Source: JANOYY01 sp043720395
Lineage (GTDB): Bacteria > Actinomycetota > Acidimicrobiia > Acidimicrobiales > JANYDT01
DNA length: 64,000 bases
NCBI GenBank assembly: GCA_043720395.1
Contig: JAYSSR010000096.1
Span: forward strand, 93,615 to 157,614
Direction of reading: 5' to 3'
Shown: piece after piece, positions 48,068 to 56,384 of the stretch
How the letters are laid out: every line of letters begins with the position of its first letter
Numbering within the stretch: the stretch's first letter is position 1
Position numbers and translations under genes: made by a program
The notes under the pieces: generated by a model
What the model was told of the DNA's origin: nothing
Seen by the model: only the letters and a program-made list of their open reading frames with translations
Databases searched by the model: none

Positions 48068-49438
48068 ATGGCGAACGATGTCGAGACCCTCCCAACGCAG
48101 GGGAACGACGCCCGAGTGTTGGCGTGGGTCGAGTCGCTGCTCGACGCCCGCGTCGTTTCATGGGAGCGCCAGCCGAGGTGGCGTCCGATGTGGTTCGTCG
48201 ACATAGAGCGGAGCGGCGGCAGCGTGGAGCGGGTGGTGGTGCGTGGTGAGCGGACCGATACGCCGCTCGTGTTCCCACTTGAACACGAGATGCTGTTCCA
48301 GCGGCTGCTCGACGAACACGGAATCCCGGTTCCGCAGGTCTTTGGCTGGTCGGATGAACCCCGCGCGTATGCAATGGCCGCCGTCCCTGGGAAGCCGAAC
48401 TTCGACGGGACTCCGCCGGATCAGCGGGCCACGATCGTGGACGAGTACGTGCAGACGATGGCCCGCATGCATCAGTTGCCGATCGACAAATTCGTCGCCG
48501 CCGACGTCATCCGTGGCACATCACCGTCGGACGCTGCGCACGTCGGTATCCGCCGCTTCGAGCGCGTCTTTCGGTCGACGAAGGTGCGCCCGGATCCGTT
48601 GATGGAGTTCGTGCTCGGTTGGTTGCGTCGTCATCCGCTTCCGGTGTCGAACCGTCAGGGACCCGTCGTTTGGGACTCCGGGCAGTTCCATCACCAGGAC
48701 GGCCATTTCGTGTCGATGGTCGACGTGGAGCTCGGCCACCTCGGTGATCCGATGATGGACCTTGCTGCATGGCGCATGCGTGATTCGGTCATCCCGTACG
48801 GCGACTTCACGAAGATCTACGACCGGTACGCGGACCTGACCGGGGAACCCGTCGACATGGCCGCGATCCAGTACCACCATCTGTTCTTCACGCTCACGAA
48901 CTCGCTCTCGTTCCACGGACCGCTTGCTCGTCCGCTCGCCGACACCGACTACATGACGTATGCGCACTGGGTAAGTGAGACGAACCTGCACACCGTCGAG
49001 ACGATGGCCGAGTACCTCGGTCTGGAACTTGAGGATGTCGCGATCCCGGAACCGGCGTCGTCGCCGGTGTCCGGGCCGCACGAGCATCTTTCGCGGTCGC
49101 TGCGGTCGATCAAGGTCGATGACCCGTTCGTCGCGTACCAAGTACGCATAGCATTTCGGCTTGCCCGTCACCTTGAGCGTTTTGACCGGATCGGCGCCGA
49201 GGTCATGGAGCAGGATCGTGCCGACCTCGGAGCGCTTACCGGCAATGCACCGATTGGTTGGGACGAGTGCGAGGCAGAACTTGAGCGCTTCGTTCTCTCG
49301 GATGAGGGTGCTCACGACGCGGAGCTTGTGATGTTGTTCTGCCGACGGTGGAAGCGGTACAAGGCATTGATGGGGCCGGTTGGCTCGGCCATGGCCGCGC
49401 ACCACACCATGCAACCACTCGGACGCTCACTGCTCTGA
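48068..49438 (+). CDS. Phosphotransferase (APH-family kinase-like)
   Basis: This 456-residue protein has an aminoglycoside-phosphotransferase fold: HEMLFQRLLDEHGIPVPQVFGW and, in the catalytic region, VVWDSGQFHH followed by SMVDVELGHLGDPMMDLAAWR. The metal-binding DxE is intact (VDVE), but the usual HGDxxxxN loop reads VWDSGQFH, so the His and Asn are replaced. In ACAD10/11-type systems similar kinases phosphorylate hydroxyacyl-CoA before an acyl-CoA dehydrogenase acts, which would suit this neighbourhood. The C-terminal 130 residues are extra and unassigned. Confidence 0.78.
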   Translation: MANDVETLPTQGNDARVLAWVESLLDARVVSWERQPRWRPMWFVDIERSGGSVERVVVRGERTDTPLVFPLEHEMLFQRLLDEHGIPVPQVFGWSDEPRAYAMAAVPGKPNFDGTPPDQRATIVDEYVQTMARMHQLPIDKFVAADVIRGTSPSDAAHVGIRRFERVFRSTKVRPDPLMEFVLGWLRRHPLPVSNRQGPVVWDSGQFHHQDGHFVSMVDVELGHLGDPMMDLAAWRMRDSVIPYGDFTKIYDRYADLTGEPVDMAAIQYHHLFFTLTNSLSFHGPLARPLADTDYMTYAHWVSETNLHTVETMAEYLGLELEDVAIPEPASSPVSGPHEHLSRSLRSIKVDDPFVAYQVRIAFRLARHLERFDRIGAEVMEQDRADLGALTGNAPIGWDECEAELERFVLSDEGAHDAELVMLFCRRWKRYKALMGPVGSAMAAHHTMQPLGRSLL

Positions 49439-49508
49439 ACGGCGGGCAACGCGAGGCCGTGGCGTCAGACCGGCACAACGGCTCGACGTTCTTGAAAAGA
49501 AGAATTCA

Positions 49509-49526
49509 GTTGACGGTACTGTCAAC
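49509..49526. promoter_or_regulatory. Palindromic operator, TTGAC-N6-GTCAA motif, site 6
   Basis: GTTGAC-GGTACT-GTCAAC, both half-sites intact and flanked by A/T symmetry (AGTTGAC, GTCAACT). It lies 38 bp upstream of the thiolase gene. Confidence 0.72.
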
Positions 49527-49563
49527 TGTACGCTCATGGCGTTGAAACGACCTTGGAGGAACC

Positions 49564-50733
49564 ATGGGTGAAGTGCTAATTCTCGATGCGGTGCGCTCTG
49601 CGATCGGTCGTCGCAATGGCACGTTGTCGAAGGTGCACGCCAACGACCTGCTCGGCACCGTGCAGCGTGCGATCATCGAGCGCACGGGAATCGACCCGAA
49701 GCGCGTCGATCACGTCGTGGGCGGCTGTGTGCAGCAGGTCGGTGCGCAGAGCGCCAACGTGACCCGCAACGCGTGGCTTGCGATGCGACTGCCGCAGGAA
49801 GTGCCGGCCGCCACGGTCAACTCGCAGTGCGGCTCGTCGCAGGAGGCGAACATGGTCGCCCACGGATTCGTCGGCAGCGGACTCGCGAACGTTGCGATCT
49901 CGTGCGGCGTGGAGACGATGTCGTCGGTTCCATTCGGCGCGATGGGGGCCGATGGTGCCTTCGGTGTAGCGCGCGAAGGCACGTACGCCGACGTCTATGA
50001 GGCAACGACGCAGTTCGACGGCGCGGAGCGCATCGCCACGAAGTACGGCATCACCCGAAAGGCCGCCGACGAACTCGGGTTCAGCTCGCAGTCGAGGGCC
50101 GCGACCGCGTGGGCCGAGGATCGGTTCGCCGGTCAGATCGCTCCCGTCGCAGTCACGCAGTTCGACGACAGTGGAGCGTCGCGCGGCACCCAAATGTTCG
50201 ATCGCGACGAGTGCCTGCGCCCAACGTCGATCGAAGCCCTGAACGGTCTGCGGACCAATACTCCCGACGGCATCCACACGGCGGGCACGTCCTCGCAGAT
50301 CTGCGACGGCTCGGCGGCGTTGCTGCTGGCGTCGCCCGATGGAGCAGCGTCGCTCGGATTGAAGCCGCGGGCGCGGATCGTTTCTTCGGTGCTGGTCGGG
50401 TGCGATCCAGAGCTGATGCTGGAGGGTCCGATTCCGGCGACGCGTCAGCTGCTTGCCAGGACCGGCCTGTCGATCGACGACATCGACGTGTTCGAGATCA
50501 ACGAGGCTTTTGCATCGGTGGTGCTTGCGTGGGAGAAGGAGACGGGTGCCGATATGTCAAAGGTCAACCCGAACGGTGGCGCGATCGCCGTCGGTCACCC
50601 GCTCGGCGGATCGGGAGTGATCCTGCTCACCCGTGCGCTCTACGAACTCGAACGAACGGGCGGACGTTACGCGCTGATCTCGATGTGCTGCGGTGGTGGC
50701 CTCGGAACGGGCACCATCATCGAACGCCTGTAG
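49564..50733 (+). CDS. Acetyl-CoA acetyltransferase (thiolase)
   Basis: This 389-residue true thiolase has the reactive Cys89 in VNSQCGSSQEA, the His in AVGHPLGGSG and the second Cys in SMCCGGGLGTG. It would cleave a 3-ketoacyl-CoA with CoA to release acetyl- or propionyl-CoA. This is the terminal step for beta-oxidation products of the ACAD and hydratase enzymes in the window. GGAGG lies 5 bp before the ATG at 49564. Confidence 0.95.
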   Translation: MGEVLILDAVRSAIGRRNGTLSKVHANDLLGTVQRAIIERTGIDPKRVDHVVGGCVQQVGAQSANVTRNAWLAMRLPQEVPAATVNSQCGSSQEANMVAHGFVGSGLANVAISCGVETMSSVPFGAMGADGAFGVAREGTYADVYEATTQFDGAERIATKYGITRKAADELGFSSQSRAATAWAEDRFAGQIAPVAVTQFDDSGASRGTQMFDRDECLRPTSIEALNGLRTNTPDGIHTAGTSSQICDGSAALLLASPDGAASLGLKPRARIVSSVLVGCDPELMLEGPIPATRQLLARTGLSIDDIDVFEINEAFASVVLAWEKETGADMSKVNPNGGAIAVGHPLGGSGVILLTRALYELERTGGRYALISMCCGGGLGTGTIIERL

Positions 50734-50793
50734 CTGCTGCTTGGGAGACCGGGCCGGGCCGGGCAACGCTCGACCGGCAAGACTGTCCGGATC

Positions 50794-52449
50794 ATGACCA
50801 CGCTCGGACCACTCACCATCTACACGGCCAAACGGATTGTGACGATGGAGCCCGCCATGCCAACGGCCACCGCGGTCGCCGTGGCACAGGGTCGGGTTGT
50901 GTCCATCGGCACGCTCGACTCGCTTGCCCCGTGGACCGACGCACACGGATCGACGGTGGACCGCAGTCTCGAGGACAGCGTCCTCATGCCGGGTCTCATC
51001 GACCCGCACGTCCATCCGACGCTGCCCGCAACGCTCACACAGTTCCCGTTCCTTGCCCCCGACGATTGGAAGCTCCCGGACGGATCGTGGCCCGGTGCCC
51101 GCACCCCGGACGACTACATCACGCGCTTGCGCGAGATCATCGGAAATCATACGCGCGCTGATGAACCGTGCATGGTGTGGGGCTACCACCAGATCTGGCA
51201 CGGCCGCATTTCGCGGGATGTCTTGGACCAACTCGCGCCGGACAAGCCGGTTGCGATCTGGCATCGCTCATTCCACGAGATGTTCATGAACTCGGCGATG
51301 CTCCGCTGGATGAACATCGCCGATGACGAGCCGCAGCGTCATGGCGTGGACCTCGCCAACGGACATTTCTACGAGGTCGGTGCGTTCAGGGCAATGGCGC
51401 AGCTCGCACCGTTCGTCCGCGAGCCGTCACGATTCGCGGCCGGGTTGGCGAGGTTCTTCAAGATGGTGCACGAGGGTGGCGTCACGACGGTTCTCGATAT
51501 GGGGGTTGGTAACGCGGGCGACATCGACGCCGAGGTCGATCAGATCCGGCGCGCCCATCTGGCGGCAGACGCTCCCTGTCGCGTCATTCTCACGCCGTTC
51601 GCCGGGTCGTTCATGGCGAAGAACGTGACTCCCGAGGACGCTGTGGCGAAGGCCGACGCGCTCGCTGCCGGGAATACGGCCGAGGTGTTTTTCGACCGGC
51701 ACATCAAGTTCATGATCGACGGCGCATTCTTCAGCGGTCTGTTCCAGCTCGGCTTTCCTGGCTACCTCGATGGTCACCTCGGCGAGTGGACGTCGCCGCC
51801 CGAAGTGACGCGTCGCTATGCGCCGGCATTCTGGAACGCGGGCTACCAGCTGCACGCTCACACGAACGGCGACCTCGGTGTCGACTTCTTCATCGATCTC
51901 CTGCGCGAACTGCTCGATGGCAAGCCACGATTCGACCATCGCATGACCATCGAGCATTTCGGCAACTCGACCGAGGATCAGGTCCGGCAACTTGCCGCGC
52001 TCGGTGCGCTCGTGTCGGCCCAGCCATACTATGTGCACTTACTAGGTGACGCCTATCGCGCGCAGTGGCTCGGCCATGAACGCGCCGAGCAGATGGTGCG
52101 CGTTGGCGCGGTGGAGCGTCATCGCATCCCACTCGGGCTGCATTCTGATTGTCCGATGGCCCCGCTCGAACCGCTCCGCCTCGCTTGGGCCGCCGCCACG
52201 CGAGAGACGGTCGATGGCAACGTGCTCGGCCCTCTGGAATGTCTGAGTCTCGACGCTGCTCTGCGGGCCGTCACCATTGACGCTGCGTGGATCTTGCGCC
52301 GTGAAAATGAGATCGGGTCCATCCGATCTGGTAAGCGCGCAGACTTTACGATTCTCGACGCCGATCCGTACGACGTTGGCGCGTCGGGTCTGAAGGACCT
52401 CACGGTGCGCGGCACGGTGTTCGGCGGTCGCGTCGAGCGGTTTCGGTAA
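50794..52449 (+). CDS. Amidohydrolase, YtcJ-like
   Basis: This 551-residue metal-dependent amidohydrolase has the N-terminal PGLIDPHVHP metal motif, later HAHTNGD and the C-terminal Asp in LGLHSDCPMAP. Members hydrolyse amides or cyclic amides with one or two metal ions. The next gene, seven bases downstream, encodes a CobW-type metallochaperone GTPase. Delivery of zinc or another metal to this enzyme is therefore a reasonable inference. The substrate is unknown. Confidence 0.9.
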   Translation: MTTLGPLTIYTAKRIVTMEPAMPTATAVAVAQGRVVSIGTLDSLAPWTDAHGSTVDRSLEDSVLMPGLIDPHVHPTLPATLTQFPFLAPDDWKLPDGSWPGARTPDDYITRLREIIGNHTRADEPCMVWGYHQIWHGRISRDVLDQLAPDKPVAIWHRSFHEMFMNSAMLRWMNIADDEPQRHGVDLANGHFYEVGAFRAMAQLAPFVREPSRFAAGLARFFKMVHEGGVTTVLDMGVGNAGDIDAEVDQIRRAHLAADAPCRVILTPFAGSFMAKNVTPEDAVAKADALAAGNTAEVFFDRHIKFMIDGAFFSGLFQLGFPGYLDGHLGEWTSPPEVTRRYAPAFWNAGYQLHAHTNGDLGVDFFIDLLRELLDGKPRFDHRMTIEHFGNSTEDQVRQLAALGALVSAQPYYVHLLGDAYRAQWLGHERAEQMVRVGAVERHRIPLGLHSDCPMAPLEPLRLAWAAATRETVDGNVLGPLECLSLDAALRAVTIDAAWILRRENEIGSIRSGKRADFTILDADPYDVGASGLKDLTVRGTVFGGRVERFR

Positions 52450-52456
52450 CGGCTCG

Positions 52457-53389
52457 GTGAGCGCGATTGTGAGTGCCATTCCGGTGACGGTCGTTGGCGG
52501 CTACCTCGGTGCGGGGAAGACGACGCTGATCAACTCAGTGTTGTCGGGCGATCACGGACGGCGCGTCGCCGTGCTGGTGAACGACTTCGGCGACGTGAAC
52601 ATCGACGCTGCGCTGATCGCGAATCGCGACGGCACCACGATCGAGCTCACCAACGGTTGTGCCTGTTGCACGATTTCCGACGGGCTCGGGGAGGCGTTCC
52701 TCGCGGTAGCCGACCGCGTGCCGCCGTTCGATCATGTGATCGTGGAGGCGTCGGGCGTTGCCGATCCGGCGCGACTCGCCGCGTGGGCATCATTGCCGGG
52801 TTTCTGTCTCGACGGGATCGTTGTGCTGGTCGACCCGGAGACGATCCAAGCCAAGTCCGTGGATCGCTACGTGGGAGCGACGGTGCTCTCGCAGATTTCG
52901 GCGGCAGACTTGCTCGTGCTGACGAAGTCGGATCTTGTTGGCCCGGCTTCTGTCGCGGCGGTCCGTTCGTGGCTGCAGACGGTCCACCCGACCGCGCCGA
53001 TTGTGGAGTCGAGCGGTGTCGTGCCGTTCGACGTGATCGTGGGTAACGTCCACGTCGGTGCCGCTGCGGTGGTCGGCATTGCGGACGATCACGCAGCGAT
53101 CCACCGCTCGGTGGTGTTGCGCTTTGACCGGCCCTTCGATGAGACGTTGCTGGTCGATGTGTTCCGGACGCCCACGCCGGGCTTCTTGCGGGCGAAGGGT
53201 CTCGTTGTTGTTGATGGGTGGACTCAGCGCGGCGTGCTGCAGGTCGTGGGCGCGCGTACCACCTTGACCCGCTCGGCGCAGCCGGTCGGAGAAGATTCTG
53301 ACGGGTCGGTGATTGTCCTCATCGGCACGGCAGCCGAGCTCGACGTCGACACGCTCGGCGAGCGACTCGCTGCGGCTTGCGGGTCCTGA
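52457..53389 (+). CDS. CobW/COG0523-family metallochaperone GTPase
   Basis: This 310-residue G3E GTPase has the P-loop GGYLGAGKTT, the metal-binding GCACC, the Walker B-like VEASGVADP and the TKSD guanine motif. Such proteins insert metal into target enzymes, often under zinc limitation. The GTG at 52457 follows the amidohydrolase stop by seven bases. No Zur-type operator was seen. The amidohydrolase is its likely client. Confidence 0.92.
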   Translation: MSAIVSAIPVTVVGGYLGAGKTTLINSVLSGDHGRRVAVLVNDFGDVNIDAALIANRDGTTIELTNGCACCTISDGLGEAFLAVADRVPPFDHVIVEASGVADPARLAAWASLPGFCLDGIVVLVDPETIQAKSVDRYVGATVLSQISAADLLVLTKSDLVGPASVAAVRSWLQTVHPTAPIVESSGVVPFDVIVGNVHVGAAAVVGIADDHAAIHRSVVLRFDRPFDETLLVDVFRTPTPGFLRAKGLVVVDGWTQRGVLQVVGARTTLTRSAQPVGEDSDGSVIVLIGTAAELDVDTLGERLAAACGS

Positions 53390-53460
53390 GTTCGTTCTCG
53401 CGTCCTGCTGGCGCGGCGGATCGACCGGACATTCGGCCGCGGTGCCCCGAGGGTTTGCAA

Positions 53461-53520
53461 ACCACCCAATCGGACCACCCAATAGGCGAAACGTGCTATC
53501 GGGTGGTCCGATTGGGTGGT
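53461..53520. repeat. Family A palindrome, copy A4
   Basis: The left arm begins ACCACCCAATCGGACCACCC and runs 25 nt (53461-53485). It pairs with 53496-53520, with one mismatch, around a 10-nt loop (GCGAAACGTG). It lies between the convergent CobW and Uma2 genes, 28 bp from the Uma2 stop. Confidence 0.93.
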
Positions 53521-53548
53521 CCTCCGAACAGCCAGACCGGCTGTCTCA

Positions 53549-54457
53549 CTAGTCTGGGTCGATCCCAAACGAGCGGAGCCGCTCTGCCAATTTGCTTGCC
53601 AGGTCTTCGGCCGCCTGCTTCGCGGCGATCGCTTCCTGCCTTTCGGCGATTGCGGCCTGTTTCGCGGCGATTGCGATTTCGGTCGCGGCCACTGCCTTCT
53701 CGGTCATTCCGAGCGCCTTCTGATTGGTCGCGTTGGCAGCATTGAGATCTGCTGTGGCTTTCCGCGCGGCGGCCGTTGCCCGCTCAGATGCCGCCGTGGC
53801 AGCGGTCAGAACGGATTGCACGTCGGAAAACCGGAGCGAACTTGCTTGCGCAAACTCGATGGCTTCGACCGGCGTCGGTAGGTACGTGCCGCTCGGGTCG
53901 ACGAAGCGAAAGATCTCGTCATCGAACTGGAGGTCGAGTCCGAGACGACTGCTGTGCCGTCCGAGGCCATCGGCGATGTGGACCGATCTGCCGTCGACAA
54001 CCTCAAACCCGTTGATCCGCTTGTCGTACGGGTCGATGAGGTAGTACTCCTGGCACCCTAAGCGCGCATAGGTCTCGTATTTTTCGAGCATTTCTCGGCG
54101 CGTGTTCTTGGGCGAGAGCACTTCGAAGACGACTTGGGGGCAGATGCCGCCTTCGTCCCACTGTCTGTACGAGCCGCGGTAGCCGGGCGGTCGTCCGAAC
54201 GCGACGAGACCGTCGGGTGCGATACGTGCTTTCGGGTTACCTTCTTCGTAGTACCAGAGGAGGTCACCGGCGACGAAGACGTCGGGTCGGTGGTGGTACC
54301 AGGATCTGAGGGAGTTCACGATGTAGGAGATCGTGTCCCACTGCAGGGTGTTGTCGGACATGGGCTTTCCATCGCTGTCGGGATACGTGACAGACGACGG
54401 ATGTGCCTTGACCGGAGTGGAGGCCATGGGGGAAAGCGTATCGGTACGAGTCGTCAT
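53549..54457 (-). CDS. Uma2-family (DUF820) restriction-fold protein with coiled coil
   Basis: This 302-residue Uma2-family protein has a PD-(D/E)XK-type core: RIAPDGLVAFGRPPG (Asp) and VVFEVLSPKNTRREM (Glu and Lys), then YEEY-type YEYYLID residues. After about residue 200 a long Ala/Glu/Lys-rich helix with repeats such as AIAAKQAA forms a coiled coil. Uma2 proteins are abundant in cyanobacteria and some actinobacteria, and their role is unknown. The ATG at 54457 is preferred; a GTG lies nine bases further out. Confidence 0.85.
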   Translation of the reverse strand: MTTRTDTLSPMASTPVKAHPSSVTYPDSDGKPMSDNTLQWDTISYIVNSLRSWYHHRPDVFVAGDLLWYYEEGNPKARIAPDGLVAFGRPPGYRGSYRQWDEGGICPQVVFEVLSPKNTRREMLEKYETYARLGCQEYYLIDPYDKRINGFEVVDGRSVHIADGLGRHSSRLGLDLQFDDEIFRFVDPSGTYLPTPVEAIEFAQASSLRFSDVQSVLTAATAASERATAAARKATADLNAANATNQKALGMTEKAVAATEIAIAAKQAAIAERQEAIAAKQAAEDLASKLAERLRSFGIDPD

Positions 54458-54507
54458 GGCGTCCACCCTACGGAGGGGGTATGACAGAAACGTGGCTCGA
54501 TGCTTGT

Positions 54508-55560
54508 TCAGGCGTCGGGGTCGATGACGGCTCGGAGCAGAGCGAGAAGCTGCGGCACGTCGAGTTCGCTGCCGCGGGCGGCGAGTTCGGTGAAGCGTCC
54601 GGGGCCGAGCGTCGCGGTGAGATGGGCGGCGGCCGCGTCAAGTTGCACCTTCGAGGCGGGTACGAGGCACCGGCTGAGGCATTTCCTGCGCCCCAGATTG
54701 TGGCCGTAGTGTCTCATTGCGAGCGAGTTTGACGAGCACCGTGCACCCCTGAATGAGACTCTGCCATGCCGACTGCTGCCAGCCGCCGCGGTGGAACAAC
54801 GACGCACTCTCCACCGCCGTGATGAGCGCTGATTCCAAGTCGTCGAGCTGCACGAGAACTTGCGCTCGACCCTGGCCGATGATTGCCGTGAGCCACGTAT
54901 TGTCGACAGTCTTTGCTTGAGCCGAGGCGACTTCGTTGAGTGACGCAAAGCGCGGGCCGGTCGGGACGGAGATCGAAGCATCACAGACTGCCGACCACGC
55001 CTGGGCTGTGGGATTCTTAGTTTCTCCGCCAGATGTCTCGCGCTGCCAGCGAGAGCAATGACTTCGGCGTCGACCTCCCGCCCGAGACGTGTTTGCGCGG
55101 CAAACGTCGACCACAGCATTTCGTCGTAGTCACCGTGGCCTTGCACGCGTGCGAGCGCCTCTCGACCGATGTCTTCCGCACGCTCGGCGTTCCCGAGCCA
55201 AGCCAAGCCGACTATACGTGCGTACTCCGGCAACTGGTCGATCGATGTTCCGGGTGCGGTGTCGCAGTCCATGGCGAGCTTTCCGAGCATCGTTGACGCC
55301 GGCAGTAGACAGGGCGGGGTCGATGGCCTTGCCCAGAGCGTCGAAGAATCCCTCGGCCGTCGGCTCGATGGATCGGCAATCGACGGCGAGCACGCGCACG
55401 TTGCGTTCTTCGCAGACATCGCGGAACCGCCCGAGCGACGACGATTTGCCGATGCCCGCGATGCCGTACACGAAGCAAACCCGTGGGCCCGACTCGTCGA
55501 GCACTTGTAAGATCGCGGCGAGTTCTGCGTCCCTCCGATCACAACAGAGTGTGCGGACCG
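54508..55560 (-). pseudogene. Degraded ATPase regulator (LuxR/MalT-like)
   Basis: Pieces of a large signal-transduction ATPase lie in different frames. Near 55500-55300 there is RRDAELAAILQVLDESG and FVYGIAGIGKSSSLGRF (Walker A), followed by DCRSIEPTAEGFFDALGK. Further down come TPR-like parts: IVGLAWLGNAERAEDIGREA in one frame and VQLDDLESALITAVESA in another. The final segment is LDAAAAHLTATLGPGRFTEL. Several frameshifts and a missing middle mark it as non-functional. Confidence 0.75.
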
Positions 55561-55611
55561 TCGATCCATGAGCGTCATCGTGCCAGGAATACGGGAGAAT
55601 TCAGGCGGCGG

Positions 55612-55767
55612 CACGCCGCCGTAAACGCCGTTCGCAGCATCGGCAAGCCACACCTTCGAGGCGAGTCCGGGCACGGCCGCGAACGCCGGTGCGATCTGGT
55701 CGCAGACATTGCGGTAGCCGGTCTCCGTGATGCCGGCGAGCTCGAAGTTGATAATGAGCAGTTCCAT
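55612..55767 (-). pseudogene. Truncated YdhR-like monooxygenase fragment
   Basis: From the ATG at 55767 (GGAGAAG just upstream) the frame gives MELLIINFELAGITETGYRN and ends family similarity at ANGVYGGV after 52 residues. Intact small monooxygenases of this type run to about 100 residues. The missing half is replaced by the wrecked regulator sequence, so the two were joined by a deletion. The start site still looks normal. Confidence 0.65.
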
Positions 55768-55861
55768 TGGTTCTTCTCCGTGGTGCGGTGGACGTGCAAG
55801 CGGGCGATTCGCCACGCCACTGGAGTGTGCGCCTCCGGCGGATTGCTCAAGTCAGGCGAGC

Positions 55862-55932
55862 GTGGCCTCAAATCGGTCAGCGTGGCCTCAAATCCGGCCG
55901 ATCTGGGGCCACGCCGACCGATTTGCGGCCAC
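55862..55932. repeat. 71-nt long palindrome, copy 2 of family C
   Basis: It starts GTGGCCTCAAATCGGTCA and has the same length, arm structure and flanks (GAGC, AACGTC) as the copy at 4637-4707, with several base changes that often keep pairing. It lies between the truncated monooxygenase start and the epoxide hydrolase-like gene, a divergent gap. Confidence 0.87.
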
Positions 55933-55987
55933 AACGTCGGCCCGACCTGGTCGAGGAAATCAGTCGCGCGATACATTCCGTGCCGAA

Positions 55988-56380
55988 ATGACAGCGCACC
56001 CAATTTCCATCAGCCCCCTTGAGATTGTCCGTGCGTTCATCGCCGCCGTCGAGCGCAAGGACCTCGACGCCGCGATGACGCTGGTCAACGACGACTGCGA
56101 ATACGACAACGTCCCGATGGGCAAGAACATCGGTACCGCCGCAATTCGAGCGGTGATGGAGCGGTTCCTCGGGAGCGCGTCCGAGGTGGAGTGGGTCGTG
56201 CATCGCGAAGCCGCCGAGGGCAGCGTCGTATTCAACGAACGCAACGACCGATTCCTCATGTCCCACGGTTGGGTCGATCTGCCGGTCACCGGTGTGTGGG
56301 AGGTCCGTGAAGGGTTGATCACGCTGTGGCGCGACTACTTCGACGCCAAGATGTACGTGTCGCAGATCCCGGGCCGGTAG
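55988..56380 (+). CDS. Limonene-1,2-epoxide hydrolase-like protein
   Basis: This 130-residue NTF2-fold protein has the epoxide-hydrolase arrangement: Asp/Asn in CEYDNVPMG, Arg and Asp in FNERNDRF, and Asp in TLWRDYFD. These match the Asp-Arg-Asp catalytic set of limonene epoxide hydrolases, which open epoxides with water. The ATG at 55988 is used. The next gene starts four bases after its stop, so they are co-transcribed. The actual epoxide is unknown. Confidence 0.82.
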   Translation: MTAHPISISPLEIVRAFIAAVERKDLDAAMTLVNDDCEYDNVPMGKNIGTAAIRAVMERFLGSASEVEWVVHREAAEGSVVFNERNDRFLMSHGWVDLPVTGVWEVREGLITLWRDYFDAKMYVSQIPGR

Positions 56381-56384
56381 CCAG

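Noticed and set aside
52029..52046. TACTATGTGCACTTACTA resembling the palindrome at 26801
   Set aside because: It lies within the amidohydrolase coding sequence at PYYVHLLG and is not symmetric.
55160..55510. Rightward frames over the degraded regulator
   Set aside because: The leftward strand has the Walker A motif FVYGIAGIGKSSSL; the rightward frames have no domain.
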